A DNA stretch of 64,000 nucleotides. It comes from Chryseobacterium pennae (lineage in GTDB: Bacteria; Bacteroidota; Bacteroidia; Flavobacteriales; Weeksellaceae). The position numbers and the translations under genes are program-made. Positions 50,950 to 60,372 of the stretch are shown here, in pieces (the first letter of the stretch is position 1; each line of letters begins with the position of its first letter). The notes below the pieces were generated by a model. It was given only the letters and a program-made list of their open reading frames with translations. It did not search any database and had not been told where the DNA came from. The stretch spans positions 124,001 through 188,000 of the forward strand of contig NZ_QNVT01000002.1 of the NCBI RefSeq assembly GCF_003385515.1. The letters run 5' to 3'.

Positions 50950-52371
50950 TTAATGTTCCAAAATCCATTTGTTAAAATCTATGTCCTTTGGAAGCTCAAG
51001 TTTCTTTCTTAACCTGTATTTTTTAGATTCAACAGTCCTTAATGAGACGTGGTCATAATCAGCAATTTGTTTATTGGAAAAGTTCAATTTGATAAATGCA
51101 CATAATCGTAAATCATTTGAAGTAAGCTGACTATACTTAGAAGTAAGATGGTTACAAAATTCAGGATACAATTCCTTAAAACGATTCATAAAAGAAGGAT
51201 CAGAATTTTTCACAAGTTGAATCAGTTCATCATGGACGTTGCTAAGCTTTCTTCTGAGCTCTTGAGATTCCTGCACTTTTTGATTTATTAAAAAATCTTT
51301 TAGCTTTTCTCGCTTTTTTAACTCATCACGAATCAAGTAAATAGCTACGATACTCATGATTAAAATACTTACAATAATATAGTAAAAATAAAATTTATTA
51401 CCTTTTTCTTTTTTCAACTCCTCATCAAGAATTTTTTCAATTACAATGTTGGTAACAGTTTCCTCCTCAGTTCTTAGACTATCACGTAGCTGAGAGTACT
51501 TCAATACAAATTCTTGTTCTTTTTCCTTATTATTAAGTCCTTTATAAGCTTCAGAAATTAGCTCATATGATTCCAAATTTCTTTTTCGCAGATTGGCTTT
51601 AGTAGTAATTTTTAATGAATTAAATAGATAATCCAGAGCTTTATCATAATGTTTTTTTTTGATATTTAGTTTACCAAAAGCCCGCAATACGTTAGCCTTT
51701 CCCTCAATAGGAATCTCTTTTATAAACAATAAATCATTAGCTTTATTGATAAAAAATTCGGCTGAATCAATATTTTGTTTTTGAAAATGCCTATTGGCAA
51801 TAGTTATAAACAGCATGGGCATGGGAGACTGCATGCACTTTTTTTCATTACTATATACTGAATCCATTATCCCTAGCGCCTGAAAGCTATTTCTTTTCCA
51901 ATCATATATATTATATAGTCTCTTTTCTCTCGACTTTTTATCTTCAATTCTTTGTGCACATTCAAATGCAATATCAAAGCTTCTTATCGCTTGTGAATGT
52001 AGATGAAGGAAATTGTAATTGACACCATAGACGAAATATAGATACGCTAGTAAGTTATTATCTTCGTCTTTATTGAGTTCTTTTTTAGCAATTTCTAAAA
52101 AATCAAGGCTCATTTTGTTTTTATTAAATACAGTCAGAGCATAAGCAATATTAATGTTCCCTCTTATTTCTCCTTTTTTATAGTTCTGTTTCCTAGCTGC
52201 TTCAAGGTACTTTCTTTCTTGTAAAATTATTTTTTTAAAATCACCATTTCTCAACAGTTTACCAAAAACCTCTGTCTGTAAACTGTCAATATCATGTATC
52301 TTGGATTGTGACTTATATTCTAAAAAAGAAAAAATGACCCCTAAAAAAAATACTTTTCTAAAATAAATCAT
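50950..52371 (-). CDS. TPR-containing LuxR-type membrane regulator
   Basis: 473 residues from the ATG at 52371 (MIYFRKVFFLGVIFSFLEYKSQS as a signal peptide; a further ATG at 52395 is possible). A TPR array spans ~30-310, then one membrane helix (FYYIIVSILIMSIVAIYLI), a coiled coil and a C-terminal HTH (LTSNDLRLCAFIKLNFSNKQIADYDHVSLRTVESKKYRLRKKL). This is the common Bacteroidota regulator layout in which a periplasmic TPR sensor controls a cytoplasmic LuxR-like domain. It may regulate the adjacent surface-protein pair; that is inference from proximity. Confidence 0.85.
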   Translation of the reverse strand: MIYFRKVFFLGVIFSFLEYKSQSKIHDIDSLQTEVFGKLLRNGDFKKIILQERKYLEAARKQNYKKGEIRGNINIAYALTVFNKNKMSLDFLEIAKKELNKDEDNNLLAYLYFVYGVNYNFLHLHSQAIRSFDIAFECAQRIEDKKSREKRLYNIYDWKRNSFQALGIMDSVYSNEKKCMQSPMPMLFITIANRHFQKQNIDSAEFFINKANDLLFIKEIPIEGKANVLRAFGKLNIKKKHYDKALDYLFNSLKITTKANLRKRNLESYELISEAYKGLNNKEKEQEFVLKYSQLRDSLRTEEETVTNIVIEKILDEELKKEKGNKFYFYYIIVSILIMSIVAIYLIRDELKKREKLKDFLINQKVQESQELRRKLSNVHDELIQLVKNSDPSFMNRFKELYPEFCNHLTSKYSQLTSNDLRLCAFIKLNFSNKQIADYDHVSLRTVESKKYRLRKKLELPKDIDFNKWILEH

Positions 52372-52395
52372 ACCAATAAATAAAGTTGAATTCAT

Positions 52396-53393
52396 ACTTT
52401 ACAAAGTTGTTTTTACTCCATTTATTGATAAGGAATGTTGATCCAGTACAGTTGATCCTGAACAATATTTATAGCTACTAAAGGAAGATAGTATTATTTT
52501 TTCCATACACTTTTTGACCTCAAATATATAATATTTTACTTTGTTTTTAATTTATATCATTTTTTTCATTAAAAAAAGACTATAAATTAATTTTATTCTA
52601 AATAAAAATGATTTTAAATTAATTTTTTACTAAAAAAAACCAGCAAATCACAAGTATATTGGGTATACATGAAATGGTAAAAAGTAAATTCCATCAATAC
52701 TTCTTATTAAGGATGTATAGCAGCATCTTTTGTATATTATCTTATGGGTGAGCTGTTATTTTAAAATGCAGTATGAACAATATATATCCAAGTTCTTTTA
52801 CTCTATGATTTAAAAACAGGTAATAATTTAGAAAGGGTAAAGCAGAAGATTCGAATGGACACTATACAGTAAGGAAAAGATTTTTTTCTGCCAAATATTC
52901 GATGAAATGGTAAATTATGAGCACATAGCAACAATGACTGCCCAGGTATCTACTAAGACCTAGTATTGATGATATTATATAATTCATAGTGCAGTTACAT
53001 TTTTTCAGAGAAAAAATTCTTAATATTGATACATAACATTCCACAGACTAAATATTATAGCATAAAAAGTAAAGTTTTACTCCTGACACATCATTATATG
53101 TTTTTAGAAGCGACTATTCTGTCTGCTAAATGTCTGCAGAGAAAATATCAGTTCCTACACAGGAGCAGTTCAATCTGAGACGCGGCTATTTTAATTACCA
53201 TACATGAAAAATTCTTCCTTTGAAAAATTTACCACAGAGATTAAATAAAAAGATTGTTCTGGACGTCGGGAAGGCCTTCTCAACTATGAAAGAGCTATTT
53301 TACTATATAAAATTAAGGACTGCGATTTGCTATAAAAAATATACCAATTAATTCTCTTTAATAGTATATTGTATCCCTAAAAACTATTTAATT
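52396..53393. other. 1-kb gene-poor region
   Basis: No intact gene. The first ~700 bp are AT-rich with runs of A/T. From about 53090 the composition rises and short coding-like pieces appear (see 53130-53207 and 53252-53350). The Nramp promoter lies at the right end. Confidence 0.5.
53130..53207 (+). other. Coding-like fragment, family unknown
   Basis: ATG at 53130 opens 25 codons reading MSAEKISVPTQEQFNLRRGY followed by FNYHT and a stop. A later piece around 53252-53350 reads KKIVLDVGKAFSTMKELFYY in another frame. They look like pieces of an eroded gene, but neither can be assigned. Confidence 0.2.
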
Positions 53394-54689
53394 ATGTCCG
53401 TTAAGCATAATGTTCAAAACCAAAGCAAAAAAATCAAAAAATTTTTCGGACTACTAGGTCCTGGATTGACAACAGGGGCTGCTGATGATGATCCTTCGGG
53501 AATTGCTACATACTCTCAGACAGGGGCTCAATTCGGTTATGGGCAGCTATGGACCGCACTCTATATGCTACCATTTATGATCGCAGTACAGGAAGCCTGT
53601 GCAAGAATAGGAATGGTTACTGGTAAAGGATTAACAGGCGTAATTAAAGAACATTACAGTAAAAAAATCCTATATAGCTCGGTAGGGCTCGTTGTTATTG
53701 CTAACACAATTAATATAGGAGCGGATATAGGAGCCATGGCGGCAGCGGCACAATTAATTATTCCTGCCGATATTGTTATCCTAATGCTGTTGTTTACTGT
53801 TAGCATACTTACTTTAGAGATTTTTACCAGTTATCGTGTATATTCAAAAGTTCTTAAGTGGCTGGCATTATCACTTCTTGCCTACCCTCTTACAGCTTTC
53901 ATGATTGATCAGCCATGGAAAGAAGTACTAAAAGCCTCTATGGTTCCTCATTTCGAATTTTCTTTCAATTTTCTGTTCATAATCACAGGAGTATTTGGGA
54001 CGACTATTACACCTTATATGTTTTTTTGGCAAGCATCTCAGGAAGTAGAAGAAGAAAATAAAAGAGGTCTGATTCAAGATGGAAAGCCCAGCATCGGCTG
54101 GCGCCACATTCATGCGATGAGAAAAGATAATAATATAGGGATGATTATCTCTGAGTTTACTACATGGTGTATTATTTTGGTTGGAGGAACCGTTTTACAC
54201 AGCGCTCATATAACAGATATTAATACTGCCGCTGATGCAGCAAAGGCTTTAGAACCTTTAGTTCAATCATTTCCCAATTCCGGATTGATATCAAAAATTA
54301 TATTTGCAATTGGTATCATTGGCTTGGGACTACTTGCTGTTCCAGTTCTATCAGGATCAGCATCTTATGCAGTTTCGGAAGCTCTCAACTGGAATGCAAG
54401 TTTAGATCTGAAATTTACCAAAGCAAAAGGCTTTTATATGGTCATTATTATTTCTACACTTATTGGCCTTTGCATGAATTTTATTGGGATTAATCCAGTG
54501 AAAGCCCTTATTTACACAGCAGTTCTCAATGGTGTAGCTGCCGTACCCCTCTTGTTTCTTATTATCCGGATATCTGCAAGTGAACACATTATGGGAGAAT
54601 TCAAAAGCAGATGGCTGTCAAAAAGCTTATTATGGGCAACTTTTTTCTTCATGGCTGCTGCATCAATTGCTATGTTTTTTACGATCTAA
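53394..54689 (+). CDS. Nramp-related divalent metal transporter
   Basis: 431 residues with about eleven membrane helices. TM1 reads GPGLTTGAADDDPSGIATYSQTGAQFGYGQLW, an Nramp-fold start but with DPSG where Mn/Fe transporters have DPGN. TM6 reads GTTITPYMFFWQASQEVEE instead of the canonical MPHNLYLHS, so the metal-selective Met is absent. Both are features of the Nramp-related branch, some of which transport Mg2+ as well as Mn2+. Substrate therefore open. It is monocistronic. Confidence 0.87.
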   Translation: MSVKHNVQNQSKKIKKFFGLLGPGLTTGAADDDPSGIATYSQTGAQFGYGQLWTALYMLPFMIAVQEACARIGMVTGKGLTGVIKEHYSKKILYSSVGLVVIANTINIGADIGAMAAAAQLIIPADIVILMLLFTVSILTLEIFTSYRVYSKVLKWLALSLLAYPLTAFMIDQPWKEVLKASMVPHFEFSFNFLFIITGVFGTTITPYMFFWQASQEVEEENKRGLIQDGKPSIGWRHIHAMRKDNNIGMIISEFTTWCIILVGGTVLHSAHITDINTAADAAKALEPLVQSFPNSGLISKIIFAIGIIGLGLLAVPVLSGSASYAVSEALNWNASLDLKFTKAKGFYMVIIISTLIGLCMNFIGINPVKALIYTAVLNGVAAVPLLFLIIRISASEHIMGEFKSRWLSKSLLWATFFFMAAASIAMFFTI

Positions 54690-54742
54690 ATAGATCGGTA
54701 AATATAATAGAAACAGCTAATACTGAACAATTTATATATAAT

Positions 54743-54976
54743 TTAATATCTGCAGTATTTGAGCATGATATTGGTTTTCCCTGTGACTAACGAAATCGTG
54801 ATGATTAAAAGCAATAGTTCCAGGAGAACGGTCGATTTGATGTTGATCCCCCACTTCATCCGTATTCCGCGGATTACCGATATGACCGCAATGGCTGAAA
54901 TGCTCAGTCCTATTGTTATGAATAATTTCTGAGACGTCTCTGTTAATTGAGAAAAAAGCAAAAGATAAAAGTCCAT
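54743..54976 (-). CDS. possible small membrane protein
   Basis: 77 codons with two hydrophobic segments (KLFITIGLSISAIAVISVI and TVLLELLLLIITISLVTG) joined by a basic loop (RGIRMKWG). No family is recognised and no -7 box is visible before the ATG. The regular hydrophobic pattern makes it more likely than a chance frame, but evidence is weak. Confidence 0.35.
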   Translation of the reverse strand: MDFYLLLFSQLTETSQKLFITIGLSISAIAVISVIRGIRMKWGINIKSTVLLELLLLIITISLVTGKTNIMLKYCRY

Positions 54977-55146
54977 TGACGTATGCTCAACATCAATACA
55001 GAGATGAAATCTCTTAAATTTATTTTGATAAAAAATAGATTTGTAATTTTTGTTTAAATGTGTTCAGTCGAACCATTAGCAAAAAACTAAAAAGATCTCT
55101 ACAGGTCTTATTTTATAATCTTCCTCAACTGTTTTTTGATATTATA

Positions 55147-55824
55147 TTACTCTTTAAATGAGTATTCATCATATAACTTATTAATGAGTTCATCGGAGCT
55201 AATATTTCGTGCGAAAATAGGATAATGAAAACGATCCAGTTTGTTGAGGATACGAATCAGATCCATTTTTTCATTATGATTAAGATTCCCCGCAACAATA
55301 TTGGTAGCCTGACGAATTTTTTTCATTTGCTTTTCCAGGATCGCTTTTCCCCTATCAGAAATACGGATCAGTTTACTTCGTTTATCCAAATCAGAATCTG
55401 TCTGTTCGATCAGTCCCTGACGCAGAAGTCTTGCGATGATCAGCATGCCAACTGGCTTATCGTGAATATTTTTTTTGATGAGCGCCATCTTAGTCATCTC
55501 TCCAAAAGCTTTTAGATTAATCAGGTAAATAAAGTCTTCCTGGGTAGAAAATTCAGAATCTGTGATAGCTGACTTTGAATAAGTCTTAGCATATCGGTTA
55601 AGATGGACAAGTAATGTACTAATTGCACTTTCGGCTGTTCTTCCATTCTCTTTTCCTTCCCAGTATGGCTCAGCAGCATCACACACAGACTCGGCATTCT
55701 CTTTACCGGAAACCCACAGTTTAAAACCCTCAATAGTGGGCGGATAGGAATTCTGAGATGTTTTATTATCTGATTCGAATTGCTCAAGAAGAGTCATAAA
55801 GTCTTTGATAAGGGTAAAATTCAT
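55147..55824 (-). CDS. MarR family regulator, paralogue of the crt-operon MarR
   Basis: 225 residues, longer than usual MarR by an N-terminal ~70-residue part. The winged helix shows FGEMTKMALIKKNIHDKPVGMLIIARLLRQGLIEQTDSDLDKRSKLIRISDRG. It aligns along the full length with the gene at 63269 (shared STQEDFIYLI/SSQDDFIYLI, FGEMTKM/MGEMTKM, NLNHNEKM/NLTHSEQM). Its promoter holds a 12/14 match to the operator core of the crt operon. It may cross-regulate with that paralogue. Confidence 0.85.
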   Translation of the reverse strand: MNFTLIKDFMTLLEQFESDNKTSQNSYPPTIEGFKLWVSGKENAESVCDAAEPYWEGKENGRTAESAISTLLVHLNRYAKTYSKSAITDSEFSTQEDFIYLINLKAFGEMTKMALIKKNIHDKPVGMLIIARLLRQGLIEQTDSDLDKRSKLIRISDRGKAILEKQMKKIRQATNIVAGNLNHNEKMDLIRILNKLDRFHYPIFARNISSDELINKLYDEYSFKE

Positions 55825-55837
55825 TTCAATTAAAATA

Positions 55838-55851
55838 CTTTACAAATATAC
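55838..55851 (-). promoter_or_regulatory. Operator-like site over the -7 box of the MarR paralogue
   Basis: Plus-strand CTTTACAAATATAC matches 12 of 14 bases of GTATACAAATATAC in the crt operator at 63935-63956. The minus-strand -7 box TATATTTG (55843-55850) lies inside it, 18 bp upstream of the ATG. Confidence 0.5.
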
Positions 55852-56040
55852 CTGCTTTTAATTTAATCTATATTTTTTTACTCAAATGTATAAATTTGAT
55901 TTTTTACATCTATTAGTAAACGATACCGACAGAAAAAATAAAACTCCCTTTATTTTTCTATTAAGGCATTTACAGTAAAAGCTTCATGAATTCACAAATC
56001 AAAAATAGAACACAAATAAACTATATTTAATTATTATATA

Positions 56041-56073
56041 AACTGTCCGAAACTTTAAAAGCTCCGGACAGTT
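56041..56073 (-). terminator. Hairpin after the amphipathic small protein gene
   Basis: 9-bp perfect stem AACTGTCCG/CGGACAGTT, extended by partial pairing of AGCTTT with AAAGTT inside. It lies 18 bp after the stop at 56091. The T tract is weak. Confidence 0.65.
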
Positions 56074-56090
56074 GATGTCTTAAATTAACA

Positions 56091-56390
56091 TTAATTGGTC
56101 TTTTTTCTCCATTCAGCCTTCACATCTTCAGCAGCATCTTTAGTGCTTTCCCAGGCATCATCAGCTTTATCCTTAATATCTTCCCAGGCATCTGAAATGT
56201 TTGACTTCACCCTTTCTAACCAGTCTTCATGAGAAGCTTCCTGATCATTATCTCTTTTTTCATTGATATAGTCTTTAGCTTTATCCCCTAACTCGCTGAT
56301 CTTCCATTTTGCATTATCAGCCGCATTTTTTAAAGAGTTTTCTGCTTCATTAACTGCATTTTCTGCTTTGTTGTAATCTGAATTATTCAT
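56091..56390 (-). CDS. amphipathic helical stress-type protein
   Basis: 99 residues almost entirely of charged amphipathic helix with 11-residue-like repeats (KAENAVNEAENSLKNAADNAK, DAWEDIKDKADDAWESTKDAAEDVKAEW). It has no Cys or signal peptide. The pattern resembles LEA-like, CsbD-like or YtxH tail proteins that accumulate under osmotic or starvation stress. The upstream region (56413-56426) has a 13/14 match to the crt operator core, so it may share control with the crt operon. Confidence 0.75.
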   Translation of the reverse strand: MNNSDYNKAENAVNEAENSLKNAADNAKWKISELGDKAKDYINEKRDNDQEASHEDWLERVKSNISDAWEDIKDKADDAWESTKDAAEDVKAEWRKKTN

Positions 56391-56412
56391 AATAATATAT
56401 TTAAGTAATTTG

Positions 56413-56426
56413 GTATATAAATAAAC
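56413..56426. promoter_or_regulatory. Operator-like site upstream of the amphipathic protein gene
   Basis: GTATATAAATAAAC differs by one base from GTATATAAATATAC at 63961-63974 in the crt operon operator. It lies 22 bp upstream of the ATG at 56390. Confidence 0.45.
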
Positions 56427-56589
56427 AATGTTTATGCCTAAAAATCATTTATAATGTTAAACTTTCTTAAAGTTTTAAGCCACTATCGGAGAACTCATTT
56501 TAATTTTGGATACTTACCTCATATCCAAGACCATAAGAATTAAGTTATCCGATTTTCAATCCTAATCATAGCTTAATGCAAAGAACAGG

Positions 56590-58017
56590 TCATTTACTTC
56601 TGCTAAGCTTCTTAATCATTCCCTTAAAAATAATCTCATGAAACGGAAGCACCATCAACCAATATATCCTACCCCATAAACCTTTTGGACGAAATACAGC
56701 TTTCTGCCATATTTTATTTTTATAAATCTTAAACATAAGCCAGGCTTCTCCGGGAAGTTTCATTTCAGCGAGTAAGATAAGCTTTCCCTCATTGCGGTTG
56801 GCATACAACACCCTCCAAAAGTCTAGGGCATCCCCTTCTTTAAGATCTGAAGGGTGTCTTCTTCCTCTTCTGAGTCCAGGGCCACCAGCAAGTTTATCAA
56901 GAAAGCCTCTTATTTTCCAGAAACCCTGGGCATACCATCCGTTTTTACCACCCAGCTCAAAAATCTTATTGATACAATCTTCCCTGTTATCGTATTCTTC
57001 ACTTCTGAGATCGGTAAAACAGCCGTATTTGGGAACATCCTGATATTCTTTTAAAGTAGAATCATTTCGGCTGCTGACAAAACTGTCTTTCCAGCTCGAC
57101 ACGATTTCATTGGCCTGAATTTTTGTCAGTGTTCTTTTAAGTGCAGTCTCATAGGAAAACGGCTGTACGTTTGTAATTGATTTAATCAGAGCCAGATTTT
57201 CAGGTCTGCAGACAACTTCTATTTTCATACTTCCCACAAGAGCCTTTGCCAGATGATAAGAAGTTGAAGTAATAAAATAGAGCCAGTAAGAAGAAAGCTT
57301 TGGAGTCATTACCGGAAGGGTAAAAATAGTCCTTTTCAATCCTCTTACCTTCGCAAACTTCAACAGCATATCTTTATAGGTAAGCACATCATCACACCCG
57401 ATATCAAAATCTTTCTGATAAGCTTTCTCTTTAAACAAAACAAAAATCAGAAAATCGAGAACGTTAGCAATTCCTATTGGCTGGCATTTAGTGTAAAGCC
57501 ATTTAGGAGCTACCATCAACGGCAATTTTTCAACGAGGTCTCTTATAATTTCAAAAGAAGCACTTCCTGAGCCAATAATAATACCTGCCCGAAGAACGGT
57601 GGCAGGAACTCTACAATCCATAAGAATTTTCTCAACCTGATATCGCGAACTTAAATGTTTTGAAAGTTGTTTTTCATTGACCAGACCGGAAAGGTATACT
57701 ATATGCCTGCAATGTGTCTTTTCTATATATTCTGAAAAATTACGGGCACATTTCTTTTCCAAATCTTCATAATCTTCATTTGTACTCATGGAATGCATTA
57801 AATAATATGCTCCATCAATATCTTCAGGAATATTCTGTAATGTTTCCGGTTGTAAAAAATCGACTTCAATAACTTCAACAAGCTTATCATCAATATTTGC
57901 CGTGAAACGATTGATATCCCTGCAGCAGCATACTACTTTATATCCTTGTGCAGCAATGACACTAATCATTCTTTTACCAATATATCCGGTAGCACCGGTA
58001 AGCAGTATTTTTTCCAT
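56590..58017 (-). CDS. SDR/NAD(P)H-binding protein with C-terminal DUF2867
   Basis: 475 residues: an atypical short-chain dehydrogenase/reductase fold (TGATGYIGKRM at 7, YLMHSMSTNEDYEDLEKKCARNF, YLSGLV). A DUF2867 domain follows, with LDKLAGGPGLRRGRRHPSDLKEGDALDFWRV and AEMKLPGEAWLMFKI. Such fusions are common beside carotenoid and photoprotection genes; the substrate is unknown. It is the last gene of the crt operon, 53 bp behind ribA. Confidence 0.88.
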   Translation of the reverse strand: MEKILLTGATGYIGKRMISVIAAQGYKVVCCCRDINRFTANIDDKLVEVIEVDFLQPETLQNIPEDIDGAYYLMHSMSTNEDYEDLEKKCARNFSEYIEKTHCRHIVYLSGLVNEKQLSKHLSSRYQVEKILMDCRVPATVLRAGIIIGSGSASFEIIRDLVEKLPLMVAPKWLYTKCQPIGIANVLDFLIFVLFKEKAYQKDFDIGCDDVLTYKDMLLKFAKVRGLKRTIFTLPVMTPKLSSYWLYFITSTSYHLAKALVGSMKIEVVCRPENLALIKSITNVQPFSYETALKRTLTKIQANEIVSSWKDSFVSSRNDSTLKEYQDVPKYGCFTDLRSEEYDNREDCINKIFELGGKNGWYAQGFWKIRGFLDKLAGGPGLRRGRRHPSDLKEGDALDFWRVLYANRNEGKLILLAEMKLPGEAWLMFKIYKNKIWQKAVFRPKGLWGRIYWLMVLPFHEIIFKGMIKKLSRSK

Positions 58018-58069
58018 GATGACGGGATTTAAATGTATAATTAAAAAGTATTACCCTTCAGGTATGACA

Positions 58070-58660
58070 TTATATCTTCTCCAAAAGATGACCAAAATAA
58101 TCCTTTTTCCTAACGAGATAGCTTTCATTTACCCCATTAGGATCAATTTCTAAGGGAATTCTACTATTAAGTTTGATGCTGCTGTTCTCAACAGATTTGA
58201 TCTTTTCCGGATTGTTGGTCAGCAGATTTATTTCTCTGATATTTAAAATATCAAGCATTTCAACTGCGATATCAAAGTTTCTTCCGTCTGCCGGCAAGCC
58301 GAGTTTCAAATTGGCTTCAACGGTATCTAACCCTTTTTCCTGAAGTTCATAAGCCTTCAGTTTATTGATAATTCCAATATTTCTTCCTTCCTGTCTGAGG
58401 TAAACAATAACTCCCCCATATTCAGACATATATTTCATAGCAGCATCCAGCTGTTGTCCGCATTCACATTTTTTTGAATGAAAGACTTCTCCGGTAATAC
58501 ATTCTGAGTGAAAACGGACATTGACTACCTTATTAAAATCAGTATTTTCCGCCACTAAAACCAAATGGGGGCTCCAGTTTTCTTCATTTTCTGAAAATGC
58601 ATACATCGTGAATAACCCGTAATCTGTAGGGATTTTTGATTGTGCCTGTATTTTAAGCAT
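58070..58660 (-). CDS. ribA: GTP cyclohydrolase II
   Basis: 196 residues, stand-alone RibA. Zinc site FHSECITGEVFHSKKCECGQQLD (three Cys) and active site VYLRQEGRNIGIINKLKAYELQ with the catalytic Tyr/Arg. It opens GTP to the first riboflavin precursor. It is an extra copy in form: no DHBP synthase domain and no rib genes nearby. Its place in a carotenoid operon suggests flavin supply for photoprotection or repair rather than general riboflavin synthesis. Confidence 0.93.
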   Translation of the reverse strand: MLKIQAQSKIPTDYGLFTMYAFSENEENWSPHLVLVAENTDFNKVVNVRFHSECITGEVFHSKKCECGQQLDAAMKYMSEYGGVIVYLRQEGRNIGIINKLKAYELQEKGLDTVEANLKLGLPADGRNFDIAVEMLDILNIREINLLTNNPEKIKSVENSSIKLNSRIPLEIDPNGVNESYLVRKKDYFGHLLEKI

Positions 58661-58693
58661 AAGTTCGATTTTAATTTTAAATTAATTGATCAT

Positions 58694-59242
58694 CTATTTG
58701 TCAAACGGACTTTCTTTATCCTGTTTCACCCAGATGAGCTTTGAGGTATCATATCCTATTTCCTGTGCTTTGATCATAAATTTCTGTTTTATATTTTCGG
58801 GTATATTTTTTTCACGGGAAAGAATCCACAGGTAATCTAAATTTTTCCCGGCAACCAATGCATATTTGTAATCTTCAAGTGCAACAACATTATATCCTGC
58901 ATAAAAAGGCCCGAAAAAGCTTACCTTCAATGCAGCAGTATTCTTGTCTCCTCTAAATTTGGCGGTACCATTAACAGAAACCCATTCCTTCTTTTTAAAA
59001 TTATATCCGCTGTTGGTTACATTCACACTTCCATCCGCATTAAGACTGTACTGAGCCATTGCATTATCAAGATCTTTTTCAAAACGATAATCAAATCTGG
59101 CAATTTCATACCATGTTCCTAAATACCTGTTGACATCAAACTGATTGACTGGTTGTGCTTTTTCAGGCATAGAAGAGCATGAACTAAGAATATTTAATAA
59201 TCCGAAGCTCATTAACAAGGTGAAAATTATTCTATTTTTCAT
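58694..59242 (-). CDS. blc: outer-membrane lipocalin (Blc-like lipoprotein)
   Basis: 182 residues: signal peptide with lipobox ILSSC, then the lipocalin signature RYLGTWYEIARFDYRFEKDL and the second conserved block YALVAGKNLDYLWILSREKNIP. It binds lipids or lysophospholipid at the outer membrane, or possibly carotenoids. The start overlaps the end of the cyclase gene by 11 bp, indicating translational coupling. Confidence 0.92.
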   Translation of the reverse strand: MKNRIIFTLLMSFGLLNILSSCSSMPEKAQPVNQFDVNRYLGTWYEIARFDYRFEKDLDNAMAQYSLNADGSVNVTNSGYNFKKKEWVSVNGTAKFRGDKNTAALKVSFFGPFYAGYNVVALEDYKYALVAGKNLDYLWILSREKNIPENIKQKFMIKAQEIGYDTSKLIWVKQDKESPFDK

Positions 59243-59921
59243 TTTTAGTTATTTTTTTAAAGAAATAAATATTGAGTAAAAACTGGCTGTATCCGTAAAC
59301 GGCATCTTCAATAGGGATAGTGCCCATCCTGATCCCCAAAAAATCATCAGGATTATAGTTAACAACTGGTGAAGGAATTATAGAGCCCGTCAGTATTCCA
59401 TTCACTGCGAAAAATCCGGGCATCAAAACCAGATAGACAAAACTTGCTCTTGCAATCCATTCTTTTTTAGCAATAAAATGCAGATAGCAAAGGGTGATTA
59501 ACGTTACAATAACTGTAAGCAAAGTATATATTCTCTCATAGTAAAGAAGTCCTGCCACACAGAGAACAATAACAGCCGTAAACACAATGAGATTATTAAA
59601 TACATTAACCCATGCCAGCTTAAAAAATTTTTCAAGGCAATAGTAAGTAAAGACACAGGCAAAGGGAATACAGTAAAAGAACAGCCATTCTTCAATAGGA
59701 AGTCCTGAAATTTTAACTCCTAATGTATATCTGTAATCAAACCACCATACCCCTTTTCCGGTGAACCATATATCCCACACAATAAAAGGAATGGCCACAA
59801 TGGTAGACGAGAGCAAAAATTTTCCGAAAAGTTTGTTAAACTGTATTCTTCTGTCAAAAGAAGCCAAAAAGCAAATAATGACCGTGAAAAAATTAATCAG
59901 TATGTAAGTATATTGCATCAT
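59232..59921 (-). CDS. crtY: lycopene beta-cyclase (fused CrtYc-CrtYd type)
   Basis: 229 residues with about six or seven membrane helices and two lycopene-cyclase-domain motifs. The first is DYRYTLGVKISGLPIEEWLFFYCIPF (~57-82), the second DDFLGIRMGTIPIEDAVYGYSQFLLNIYFF (~190-220). In actinobacteria and archaea these are separate or fused CrtYc/CrtYd halves; here they are fused. It converts lycopene to beta-carotene. It overlaps crtZ by 4 bp. Confidence 0.92.
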   Translation of the reverse strand: MMQYTYILINFFTVIICFLASFDRRIQFNKLFGKFLLSSTIVAIPFIVWDIWFTGKGVWWFDYRYTLGVKISGLPIEEWLFFYCIPFACVFTYYCLEKFFKLAWVNVFNNLIVFTAVIVLCVAGLLYYERIYTLLTVIVTLITLCYLHFIAKKEWIARASFVYLVLMPGFFAVNGILTGSIIPSPVVNYNPDDFLGIRMGTIPIEDAVYGYSQFLLNIYFFKKITKNEK

Positions 59922-60370
59922 TTTTTGTTGAAATACATTTTAAAATAGATCATGGGAACCCACAAAAAGCCAAAGCACTCTCCTTCTTCTTTTCCCAAAT
60001 GCTTGTGATGCTGCTTATGAGCACGTCTTATAGCAAGCAAATAGGGATTTTTCGTTTTGGTCAACACCTTTGCTCTCTGATGAATAAAAATATCATGAAC
60101 AAAGAAATAAGCCATCCCATAAAGACTTATACCCAAGCCAATGAAAAACCAATAACTGAATTCCTGACGTACTCCTAAATATAATAAAGCAATTGCAGGA
60201 CTGGCAAAAATGAAAAAAAACAGATCATTCCTCTCCAGTTTCCCGTTATGGCTGTGATCATGATGATCACGGTGCAGGCCCCACAGAAAACCATGCATAA
60301 TATATCTGTGGATCAGCCATGTGGCGCCTTCCATAGAAATAAAAACACTCAAAACGATCAGAAAATTCAT
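59918..60370 (-). CDS. crtZ: beta-carotene hydroxylase
   Basis: 150 residues, di-iron membrane hydroxylase. The histidine motifs HRYIMHG, HRDHHDH, HDIFIHQR and HKQHHKH are all visible, with about four membrane helices. It adds the 3 and 3' hydroxyls, making zeaxanthin from beta-carotene. Coupled to crtY by ATGA overlap. Confidence 0.93.
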   Translation of the reverse strand: MNFLIVLSVFISMEGATWLIHRYIMHGFLWGLHRDHHDHSHNGKLERNDLFFFIFASPAIALLYLGVRQEFSYWFFIGLGISLYGMAYFFVHDIFIHQRAKVLTKTKNPYLLAIRRAHKQHHKHLGKEEGECFGFLWVPMIYFKMYFNKK

Positions 60371-60372
60371 AT

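Noticed and set aside
50771..50968. 65-codon minus-strand frame before the TPR-LuxR gene's end
   Set aside because: Cys/Phe/Leu-rich random-looking product, overlaps the regulator's stop, no promoter.
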